This document shows, piece after piece, positions 1 to 5,911 of a stretch of 10,989 nucleotides of DNA. The notes beneath the pieces were generated by a model that was not told the origin of the DNA, searched no databases, and worked only from the letters and a program-made list of their open reading frames with translations. Position 1 is the first letter of the stretch. Every line of letters starts with the position of its first letter. The position numbers and the translations under genes are program-made. The stretch covers positions 1 through 10,989 of the forward strand of contig CAZIDB010000163.1 of NCBI GenBank assembly GCA_964537965.1, in the 5' to 3' direction. This DNA is from SURF-24 sp964537965. GTDB lineage: Bacteria; Bacteroidota; Ignavibacteria; Ignavibacteriales; SURF-24.

Positions 1-1637
1 CATACCTCATTAAACACACGCAGAAAGTTTCCACCGAGAATTTGTTTCACTTCAGAAATAGTGTAACCATGTTTTAACAAAGCATAAGTTAAAGCAGGAA
101 ATTTTGAAACATCTTCAAGTCCCACAGGAGTAGTAATGCCGCCGTCAAAATCGGAACCTAATGCAATAAAGTTTATTCCCACCAACTTTTTAATGTAGTC
201 AATGTGCTGGATAACGGTTTCGATTGTAACATCATTACTGCGTGATAAAAATGATTTATAAAATACCACCCCGATTAAACCACGGCTTTTAGCAATACTT
301 ATTATCTGTGCATCTGTTAGGTTGCGGTAATGATTATTTAATTTCCAAACACCGGAATGACTTGCTATGATTGGATTTTTAGTTATTGCTAAAATATCCT
401 CAATAGTTTTAACACCAGTATGGGATACGTCTATAATCATTCCGAGCGAGTCCATCATTTTAATTACCTGTTTGCCAAACTCAGATAGTCCTCTTGTTTT
501 ACTTTCGGCATCCTTAGCGCTGACAGCCCAATTGGAATTATAATTCCATGTTATTGTCATGTATCTTACACCAAGATCATAAAACTCCTTTAGCTTGCTA
601 AGATCATCCTCAATTGCAGAACCACCTTCTACGGCAAGTATACCTGCAATCTTTCCTTCATCAATTCCATTCTGCAATTCTTCAGGATTAGTTGCCTGCA
701 TAAGTGTAAATGAATTCTTATCAACCTGGTTGAAAAACTTATTTGCATATCCAATCACCTGCTCATATCCTTCAGACGGATCGCTTCCGACATTCGGCCA
801 CATGGCAAATACCTGGGCATCAACTCCGCCGGCTTTTAATCTTGGAAGATCGGTTTGATACTGAGGATTTGAATCACCGATATTTTCATCGTCTCCAAGC
901 AACTCAAGAATATCATTATGAAGATCAATTACGAAAGCAGCATTATGAACGAGATCAAGTTCAAAATCTATTTTAAGATTTCCGGTTAATTCATGAAGAG
1001 TCGTATCAGGCTCATAGGCAAGTTTAGAAGCAATGATATAAAACTCGGTGTTTGTAATTTCGTTTCCCTTCAATAAAAAAGTAGTTGATGAACCGCTTAT
1101 TGCTCCCCAGCCACCGCTGCCGCCACCGTCAAGCTGAATCATTTTTTTAACAATCTGGCGGTTGCCAAACTCCATAGAATAAAGAATCACTCCTGCACTT
1201 CCTTTGCTTGTCCATGTAATGGAATAATTTCCGGCATCAAGCTGAAAAGTTTTCCTGTCAATTTCTTCACCAATAACCGAGTATGCGGTGAAAGTAACAG
1301 CGCCATATTCCATTAAAGAGAAATTTATTTTAGTGGATGGATTAAACGGATTAGGATAATTCTGTGAAAGCGAAAAATTTAGCGGCTTATCAGATTTATC
1401 ATTTACATCCGACGGAGTAAACTGGTATTGCCAGCTACCGCTTGCATCAGAATAGGTTGAATACTTTTCAAGCGGATTATTTTTATTTACAATTTCAATC
1501 AAAGCGGAATCGAGCGAAGTTTTTTCAACTTTATCCGTCACTGTACCTGACAAGGTAATGGTTTGTGCAGGAATAATATTCTGAACAAGCAGAAGTGTAA
1601 TAAATATTTTAAGAAACAGTAAATACCTTAAACCCAT
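1..1637 (-). CDS. Secreted M19 (membrane dipeptidase family) zinc peptidase with N-terminal beta domains; C-terminus off the left edge
   Basis: Reading the minus strand from ATG at 1637 gives 545 residues that run off the window edge within a few residues of the expected C-terminus (ending GGNFLRVFNEV, the usual M19 tail). An in-frame TGA at 1649-1647 fixes the start. Residues 1-25 are a signal peptide (hydrophobic core, then IPAQ). About 26-80 look like a carboxypeptidase-regulatory-like beta domain (SGTVTD). About 88-170 resemble a T9SS sorting / FlgD-Ig-like module (NYPNPFNPST at 93-102, SAGVILYSMEFG later), followed by a Gly-rich linker (171-176). The catalytic domain starts near 235. All zinc ligands known for M19 are visible: H240 and D242 (HND), E337 (EGG), H406 (DVSH), H427 (SHSG), D496 (GSDFDG). 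The 21- and 69-residue spacings among the last three match human renal dipeptidase. The family hydrolyses dipeptides, and this one is probably exported. The family call is secure; the substrate is unknown. Confidence 0.93.
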   Translation of the reverse strand, partial: MGLRYLLFLKIFITLLLVQNIIPAQTITLSGTVTDKVEKTSLDSALIEIVNKNNPLEKYSTYSDASGSWQYQFTPSDVNDKSDKPLNFSLSQNYPNPFNPSTKINFSLMEYGAVTFTAYSVIGEEIDRKTFQLDAGNYSITWTSKGSAGVILYSMEFGNRQIVKKMIQLDGGGSGGWGAISGSSTTFLLKGNEITNTEFYIIASKLAYEPDTTLHELTGNLKIDFELDLVHNAAFVIDLHNDILELLGDDENIGDSNPQYQTDLPRLKAGGVDAQVFAMWPNVGSDPSEGYEQVIGYANKFFNQVDKNSFTLMQATNPEELQNGIDEGKIAGILAVEGGSAIEDDLSKLKEFYDLGVRYMTITWNYNSNWAVSAKDAESKTRGLSEFGKQVIKMMDSLGMIIDVSHTGVKTIEDILAITKNPIIASHSGVWKLNNHYRNLTDAQIISIAKSRGLIGVVFYKSFLSRSNDVTIETVIQHIDYIKKLVGINFIALGSDFDGGITTPVGLEDVSKFPALTYALLKHGYTISEVKQILGGNFLRVFNEV

Positions 1638-1658
1638 AACAGCCAATCATTTTTTTTG

Positions 1659-1758
1659 NNNNNNNNNNNNNNNNNNNNNNNNNNNNNNNNNNNNNNNNNN
1701 NNNNNNNNNNNNNNNNNNNNNNNNNNNNNNNNNNNNNNNNNNNNNNNNNNNNNNNNNN
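1659..1758. other. Assembly gap of 100 N
   Basis: Exactly 100 consecutive N, the customary placeholder for a scaffold join of unknown length. It falls inside the 3' part of the methyltransferase gene and about 20 bp upstream of the M19 peptidase start. Any reading frame drawn through it, including the short tail to TGA at 1649-1647, is not evidence. The true distance between the two genes and the end of the methyltransferase are unknown. Confidence 0.98.
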
Positions 1759-2462
1759 GAGCTTTTGTTAAATCCCACGACATGGTAAGGGTTATCAAAC
1801 GGTTTCATTTTTACAGAAATATTTCCTTTGCCTGTTAAAGTAAAAACCATTTTTCTTATTGTATTGAACAAGCAATCCTCATTAGGTACACCAACATACA
1901 CTATTCCGTTCTTCTTCAGTATTCTTTTAATCTCCGTAAGATATTCCAACGGCTGAAGGGTATGTTCAAGCACAGAATCCAAATAAATAAAATCAAATGT
2001 GTCAGCAGGAAAATTTTGTTCTAATAAACTGCCGGTTTTGAAATTTATGTTTTCTGTTTTCGCATTTTCATTCCGGTTATCGGTTATATCGATGCCGGTT
2101 GCATTCCAATTTCGTTTAGCTGCTTCTGCCAACGCATTTCCTTCTCCGCAACCCACATCTAAAAAATTAATATTTTCTTTTTTGTTAAGTAACTGTTCCG
2201 CTTTGATAAATCTTCCAAGCAGTTCCTTCTTTCTTTGATTGTAAAGCCACTCTGTTTGTGAGGCAAAATACTCTGAGTTATATAATGCCTGCCATTGTTC
2301 CGGTGAAAACGATATTGCAGGTGCAACATAATACAAGCTACAGTTTTTACACTGTACTATCTGGTAGTTGGTTTTAATAAATCCTGATGATAATGAGTTT
2401 ACCTTTGGTACACCCATTAATTTAAAATTTATTTTATTACAAACCGGACAATTATTTTCCAT
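1759..2462 (-). CDS. Class I SAM-dependent methyltransferase with N-terminal zinc ribbon; 3' end lost in the gap
   Basis: ATG at 2462-2460 opens about 234 known residues before the N run. The N-terminus carries two cysteine pairs, CPVC (5-8) and CKNC (38-41), making a zinc-ribbon like those in front of many Methyltransf_13/23-type proteins. The Rossmann SAM-binding motif I is FLDVGCGEG (100-108). It is followed by GID at 123-125 (acidic residue for the ribose), FDFIYLDSVLEH (156-167) with the EH typical of this family, and KKNGIVYVGVPN near 184-197. The last readable residues, HVVGFNKS, are where related proteins continue with a final helix-strand section, so roughly 50-80 residues are probably missing. 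Relatives often modify polysaccharides, quinones or small molecules, and nothing here decides the substrate. It could be cotranscribed with the downstream M19 gene, but the gap prevents measuring their spacing. Confidence 0.88.
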
Positions 2463-2758
2463 TATACTTATCTCACATGAATAAAAGTATTAGCAATAAT
2501 TTTTCTTTGAAATATTTTTTCCCGTCAGTTTTCTAAAAGCGAATTACATCCTTGACAAGCAATTGGAAATACTACTACTGCCGGTATAGTAATCCTTAAA
2601 CTCTTAACTGTGGTTTTACTTTTGCAAACATAATGATATGAGAATACTAAAGGAAGAAAATAATTTTAGCATTATCTAAAAACTAAAACACTTTTATTTT
2701 CAATTCATGAATCCCTTTGCCGAATTAATTAGCTTCGGTATATTCGTTTTCATCGAGA

Positions 2759-2907
2759 ATCCAGAATCCCCGCTTCGACGAGCGAAGCGAGGCGAGCAGT
2801 ATCCGGTATCCAACGTCCATTAACTAAATAATTCTTAAAAATTGAATGACAACTTAATTACAACAAATGACCATCGAATTGCAACTGAATGACAATCGAT
2901 TTACCAC
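2759..2907 (+). repeat. Direct repeat, copy 1 (227-bp period)
   Basis: Positions 2759-2899 are identical base for base to 2986-3126 (141 bp). The match continues to 2907/3134 with one mismatch (2900 T, 3127 A). The copy contains a GC-rich start with a perfect hairpin (CGCTTCG at 2771-2777, loop ACGAG, CGAAGCG at 2783-2789), then ATCCGGTATCCAACGTCC, then AT-rich sequence with three successive units of about 22 nt (2842-2864, 2865-2885, 2886-2907). A more diverged fourth unit follows at 2908-2930. Confidence 0.95.
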
Positions 2908-2985
2908 AGAAGTACCATCGAGTTACAATCACCATTCAACGCACAATAACCAACATCCAATTCCCAATTTCCAATTTAATTCAGC

Positions 2986-3134
2986 ATCCAGAATCCCCGC
3001 TTCGACGAGCGAAGCGAGGCGAGCAGTATCCGGTATCCAACGTCCATTAACTAAATAATTCTTAAAAATTGAATGACAACTTAATTACAACAAATGACCA
3101 TCGAATTGCAACTGAATGACAATCGAATTACCAC
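2986..3134 (+). repeat. Direct repeat, copy 2 (227-bp period)
   Basis: Second copy of the 2759-2907 element, 227 bp downstream and 148/149 identical. The hairpin recurs at 2998-3016 and the 22-nt units at 3069-3091, 3092-3112 and 3113-3134. The fourth unit is shortened here (GGAATTACAATCC, 3135-3147). The near identity in non-coding DNA implies a recent duplication or ongoing homogenisation. The diverged flank after each copy (2931-2985 versus 3148-3192) is still recognisably related, so the duplicated unit was probably the whole 227 bp. Confidence 0.95.
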
Positions 3135-3194
3135 GGAATTACAATCCATTAAATGTCCAATAACCAATTCACAACTCCAAATTTCCAATTTTCA

Positions 3195-3264
3195 CCTTCA
3201 ACCTGTACCCTGAGCGTACTTGTCAGCCTAAGCCAAAGGTTTATAAATCTGGCTGAGTCGAAGG
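3195..3264. repeat. Interrupted inverted repeat downstream of the DUF4097-like gene
   Basis: The right arm GGCTGAGTCGAAGG (3251-3264) is matched on the left in two pieces: TCAGCC (3223-3228, perfect 6 bp) and CCTTCAAC (3195-3202, 7 of 8). A 20-nt segment containing ACCCTGAGCGTACT separates them. The words CCCTTCGACT and CGCTCAGGGTACA on the minus strand resemble a family of intergenic palindromes common in Bacteroidota-like genomes (recalled, not searched). It starts about 15 bp after the stop at 3279 and could shape the 3' end of that mRNA, but there is no T-run after it, so I do not call it a terminator. Confidence 0.55.
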
Positions 3265-3278
3265 GAGCATTCTCCTTC

Positions 3279-4670
3279 TCACTTCTCATACAATTCAATG
3301 TTAGCAGATTTTGTTTCAAGATTTATTCTGCCGGAACCACCACCGACTTTGGTAACCATATAAGTGGAGCTTCCAAGCTTCTTCACCTTAACAGGGAAAT
3401 TAGTATCAATATCTCCATAAGCTACTTCTGCATTTATGTCGCCTGAAAAACCGGAGGGCATATCAATATGTATGTTACCGTATTCATTCTTTATATCAAC
3501 ATTAGTTGGAGTAGTTTTAAGATCGAGATACACTCCGTTACTCCTGTTCTGTATGCGTATATTTTTTGCGGAGAGATCACTTACACTTACCTCGGAATAT
3601 CTTGTATTGGAAATCCAATCGCCGGTAATTTTTTTAGCATTTATAGAACCTGAGCTATTACTAATTTCAACATCTCCTTTCACATTGTTCATCTGGACAC
3701 TGCCGTAATCGTTATCAATCTTTACGTTGCCAACCGCATCTTCAAGAGTAATTGTGCCCGATTTTCCGTTCAGCGTAATTGATTTATGATTCTTCCCTTT
3801 TATATCAGAAACAGTTATAGTTGAATAGTTGGAGTTCACGGAAACACCATCAGCAGATTTTACATAAATGGATGCGCTCGTTGATCCTATATCAACATAA
3901 CCGGTTATGTCGGTAACATCAATTGTTGAATAATTTGCTTTGGTTTTGAAATTGCCGTCTATATTACTTGCTTTTATATTTGCACTTGTAGATTTGACCT
4001 CTACGCTTTTCTTTATTTCACCAAGAATGATAGTAGAGTAATTTGCATCAACAAAAGCAGAACCGGCAAATTCTTTTATTGTTACTGTTGAACTTGAGCC
4101 TTTAAGATTAAGGTTACCCCCGCATTTGTACATTTTTGTTGTTCCGTAATTATTTTCTACCACTTCAACATTCTTGCAGTTATTAAGCTCAAGACTGTTG
4201 CTGCTGCCGTTCAGTTCAATTTTACCTTTAATATCTTTTAACGAAATTGTACCGTACTTAAAATCAGATTTTAACGAATTGTTTTGCGGTACATAAATCT
4301 CACCGGACTTCTCAACCTTCTGGTAATTAAAGGCTTTAATCTTTATACCGAATATTGAAGTGCCGCTTTCTTCATCTGTTTCTCTTAAACTTAAGGTTAA
4401 AGTAGAATTAGATCTATCTTCATCTATATTAAATTCCTTTAGGTAAATATCTTCCCATTCATCATCAGAAGAAGAAACGTTAACTTTTATTTTAATATAA
4501 ACTTCATTTTTATCCCAGGAATATATTTTCATGTTTGAGCCTGAAAAATTATTAAGCTCAATCAACTGGTTTGATGAGGTTGGAAAAGATTTTTCTATTG
4601 TTTTAGTCTTTCCAAAAAGATTAACGCTGACAAAACAAATAATTACAAATAAGAAAATTATCTTTTTCAT
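3279..4670 (-). CDS. Exported DUF4097-like beta-solenoid protein, last gene of the sigma-factor operon
   Basis: 463 residues from ATG 4670-4668, with a good ribosome site (AGGGAG at 4681-4686, 10 nt upstream). Residues 1-20 form a signal peptide (MKK, hydrophobic core, NLFG); there is no convincing lipobox. The rest is almost all short beta strands. A tyrosine in an NYST/NYGT/DYGS-type turn recurs at Y139, 175, 211, 247, 282, 322, 358 and 397: a 36-residue period with small slips. Ser-rich turns (SSNS, SSST, STSA, STSAS, SSGS) sit halfway between, so each repeat is two coils of about 18 residues. This is the look of the DUF4097 'putative adhesin' beta-strand repeat family, a right-handed solenoid. 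The protein is periplasmic or surface-exposed by inference. It has no C-terminal sorting motif, transmembrane anchor or catalytic motif. The start overlaps the preceding stop by ATGA, so it is translationally coupled to the putative anti-sigma gene. Its role is unknown; envelope sensing or adhesion are possibilities. Confidence 0.87.
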   Translation of the reverse strand: MKKIIFLFVIICFVSVNLFGKTKTIEKSFPTSSNQLIELNNFSGSNMKIYSWDKNEVYIKIKVNVSSSDDEWEDIYLKEFNIDEDRSNSTLTLSLRETDEESGTSIFGIKIKAFNYQKVEKSGEIYVPQNNSLKSDFKYGTISLKDIKGKIELNGSSNSLELNNCKNVEVVENNYGTTKMYKCGGNLNLKGSSSTVTIKEFAGSAFVDANYSTIILGEIKKSVEVKSTSANIKASNIDGNFKTKANYSTIDVTDITGYVDIGSTSASIYVKSADGVSVNSNYSTITVSDIKGKNHKSITLNGKSGTITLEDAVGNVKIDNDYGSVQMNNVKGDVEISNSSGSINAKKITGDWISNTRYSEVSVSDLSAKNIRIQNRSNGVYLDLKTTPTNVDIKNEYGNIHIDMPSGFSGDINAEVAYGDIDTNFPVKVKKLGSSTYMVTKVGGGSGRINLETKSANIELYEK

Positions 4671-5176
4671 ATTGTTACTTCTCCCTGTTCTAATATATCC
4701 TGTAAAGTTTTAAGCTTGTTAATGTACAGTTGCCGCAGACTAACCTGTTTTAGAGGTGAAAGATCATGATTAAGATTTTCTTTTTTCAGTTCATCAATTG
4801 CCTGGTTAATAAAATTCAACTCTTCCATTTTGCTTGCAACTACGCTTCGTTTTATACTTGTTTCAGGAATATTTGAAATTACTGCAGGTACAACTCTTTC
4901 AAATTCATGAATTGCCGATTGATATGCAGTATTGAGTTTTACTTCTTCCGGCTTCACTTCATAAAGCAATGCTCTTGCAGATGTATAAACTCCAATCAGA
5001 AAGAACACCAGTACAAAAGAAGCAGCCATCCCAAAATAAAAACTACGGGAATCATGTATGTTCAGGAAAGAAATGCCGGCTGGTTTAATGTTTCTTTCCA
5101 CCTTTTTCCAGATTTTTCTGCGAGTAATGTAATCGGGTGATTCATCAATTTTATAAAAATCATCTTTATCTATCAT
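4667..5176 (-). CDS. Single-pass membrane protein, probable anti-sigma factor
   Basis: 169 residues if started at ATG 5176-5174. A longer frame begins at 5200, but the ATG at 5176 has AAGGAG 8 nt upstream and overlaps the sigma stop as ATGA, so it is preferred. Layout: a charged cytoplasmic N-terminus of about 45 residues (including ITRRKIWKKVERN), one membrane span at about 46-65 (FYFGMAASFVLVFFLIGVY), and a helical extracytoplasmic C-terminal part rich in Glu/Lys. There is no HxxxCxxC zinc anti-sigma motif and no cysteine at all. The anti-sigma call rests on position directly after an ECF sigma gene, topology and size. Such proteins bind and silence their sigma factor at the membrane until a signal releases it. 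The gene ends by ATGA overlap with the exported solenoid gene, suggesting coordinated synthesis of all three. The function is inferred, not shown by a recognised domain. Confidence 0.72.
   Translation of the reverse strand: MIDKDDFYKIDESPDYITRRKIWKKVERNIKPAGISFLNIHDSRSFYFGMAASFVLVFFLIGVYTSARALLYEVKPEEVKLNTAYQSAIHEFERVVPAVISNIPETSIKRSVVASKMEELNFINQAIDELKKENLNHDLSPLKQVSLRQLYINKLKTLQDILEQGEVTI
4681..4686 (-). promoter_or_regulatory. Ribosome binding site for the DUF4097-like gene
   Basis: Minus-strand AGGGAG lies 10 nt before the ATG at 4670-4668, inside the 3' end of the preceding gene. It supports the chosen start and gives the ATGA-overlapped gene its own ribosome entry. Confidence 0.7.
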
Positions 5177-5724
5177 CTTGCTTTCTCCTTTATTAACCAT
5201 TTTTCCCTAAGAAAATTTTTTGTTCGTGTAAGTATTGCTCTTGAATTTACTTCGCTTATTTTCAGTATAGATGCAATTTCCGAATGTGAGTATCCTTCCA
5301 CTTCAAACAGAATAAAAACAGATCGTTTAACTTCATCAAGTTCAAACAGCCAGTTTTTCATAACAAGCTGCCATTCAAAATCAGGATCATCAATTTCGGC
5401 GTAGTAATTTTCTGCCTCTTCAAGGTCATGCATAATTCTGCCGATCCTTCTGTAGTCAGTCCGCATTTCATTTAAAGCAATTTTAAAAAGCCATGTTCTG
5501 TAAAGCGAAATCCCGTCGAACTTTTCTATATTCTCATATGATTTAATAAATGCCCGCTGTACCCATTCATCAACCTGGTCTTTATCAGGAGAGAACTGTT
5601 TCATAAAACGATAAAGCGGAACAATATTCTGTTCGAACAGAATCTTAAAGGCTTTCTGGTCACCGTTTTTAACGCGTTGGACTAACTGATGATCTTCTTT
5701 CACATTGTCTTTCTTTTTTATCAT
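5173..5724 (-). CDS. ECF-family RNA polymerase sigma factor
   Basis: 183 residues from ATG 5724-5722. The open frame reaches a TTG at 5745, but the seven extra residues look unconserved in style and ATG is the likelier start. Region 2 spans about 13-95: QKAFKILFEQ, then DQVDEWVQRAFIKSYENI, then ISLYRTWLFKIALNEMRTDYRR, the usual core-binding and -10-recognition segments. Region 4 spans about 119-175, with a helix-turn-helix around YSHSEIASILKIS and a basic recognition helix (SRAILTRTKNFLREK) for the -35 element. There is no region 1 or 3, as expected for the ECF class, and the length is typical. It is the first gene of the three-gene operon; ECF factors with an adjacent membrane anti-sigma usually control their own operon and envelope genes. 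A 15-bp palindrome lies 25-39 nt upstream of the ATG. The family assignment is firm; the regulon is unknown. Confidence 0.92.
   Translation of the reverse strand: MIKKKDNVKEDHQLVQRVKNGDQKAFKILFEQNIVPLYRFMKQFSPDKDQVDEWVQRAFIKSYENIEKFDGISLYRTWLFKIALNEMRTDYRRIGRIMHDLEEAENYYAEIDDPDFEWQLVMKNWLFELDEVKRSVFILFEVEGYSHSEIASILKISEVNSRAILTRTKNFLREKWLIKEKAR
5185..5190 (-). promoter_or_regulatory. Ribosome binding site deciding the anti-sigma start
   Basis: Minus-strand AAGGAG, with GGAG 8 nt before the ATG at 5176-5174, sits inside the last codons of the sigma gene. It argues for that ATG over the upstream one at 5200-5198 and gives a standard ATGA overlap instead of a 28-nt one. Confidence 0.75.
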
Positions 5725-5748
5725 TAGATGCAATCCCAAATGCAAATG

Positions 5749-5763
5749 TTACAGTTGCTGTAA
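5749..5763. promoter_or_regulatory. Palindrome TTACAG-TTG-CTGTAA upstream of the sigma gene
   Basis: A perfect inverted repeat of 6-bp arms around a 3-nt centre, located 25-39 nt before the preferred sigma ATG (5724) in the 187-bp divergent region. It could be an operator for a dimeric regulator or a small 5'-leader hairpin. Six-bp arms can arise by chance, so the call is tentative. No other copy of this word was noticed in the window. Confidence 0.3.
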
Positions 5764-5911
5764 AAGAATTTTTAATTAGTTGTTCTGATCTTTTTCTTGT
5801 AATATTTTGTGAAGTCGCATTAAAATTACAAATAGAATCCGGGAGTTTAAAGCATTCCTTTTATTTGCATCTTCGAATAGTTATTTTTGACCTGAAAATT
5901 CTTTAAGTGAT

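Larger units (their letters stand above)
2463..3278. other. 816-bp intergenic region, repeat-bearing
   Basis: No credible gene on either strand. The first part (2463-2758) is plain AT-rich sequence separating the methyltransferase start from the repeats, and must contain that gene's promoter although no convincing -35/-10 pair was found. From 2759 to 3134 there is a two-copy direct repeat containing GC-rich hairpins. From about 2942 and again from about 3154 comes a CCAATTTCCAATT-like A/T/C stretch (as in AATTCCCAATTTCCAATTT). An inverted repeat at 3195-3264 lies just beyond the stop of the beta-solenoid gene. The short open frames across this region lie over the repeats and are not coding. 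Confidence 0.8.

Noticed and set aside
595..976. Two plus-strand open frames of 77-87 residues
   Set aside because: They lie wholly antisense to the M19 catalytic domain, which has all its conserved residues; low-complexity composition and no recognisable domain.
1647..1758. Methyltransferase reading frame continuing through the N run to TGA at 1649-1647
   Set aside because: The gap length is a placeholder, so frame continuity across it means nothing.
2552..2590. TTGACA at 2552-2557 with TATAGT at 2585-2590 as a plus-strand promoter
   Set aside because: The spacer is 27 nt, far too long, and there is no plus-strand gene downstream for kilobases.
2759..3134. CRISPR array
   Set aside because: Only two long copies with related, not unique, intervening sequence; the 22-nt units are contiguous without spacers.
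2867..3446. Plus-strand open frames over the repeat region and beyond
   Set aside because: They read through duplicated non-coding sequence or antisense to the solenoid gene and show no protein features.
5173..5745. Upstream TTG start of the sigma gene at 5745
   Set aside because: An ATG seven codons downstream is a better initiator; the extra residues add nothing resembling the family.
5802..5831. TTGTAA (5831-5826) and AAATAT (5807-5802) as a minus-strand promoter for the sigma operon
   Set aside because: The 18-nt spacing is acceptable but the -10 match is poor, and AT-rich DNA gives such pairs by chance.
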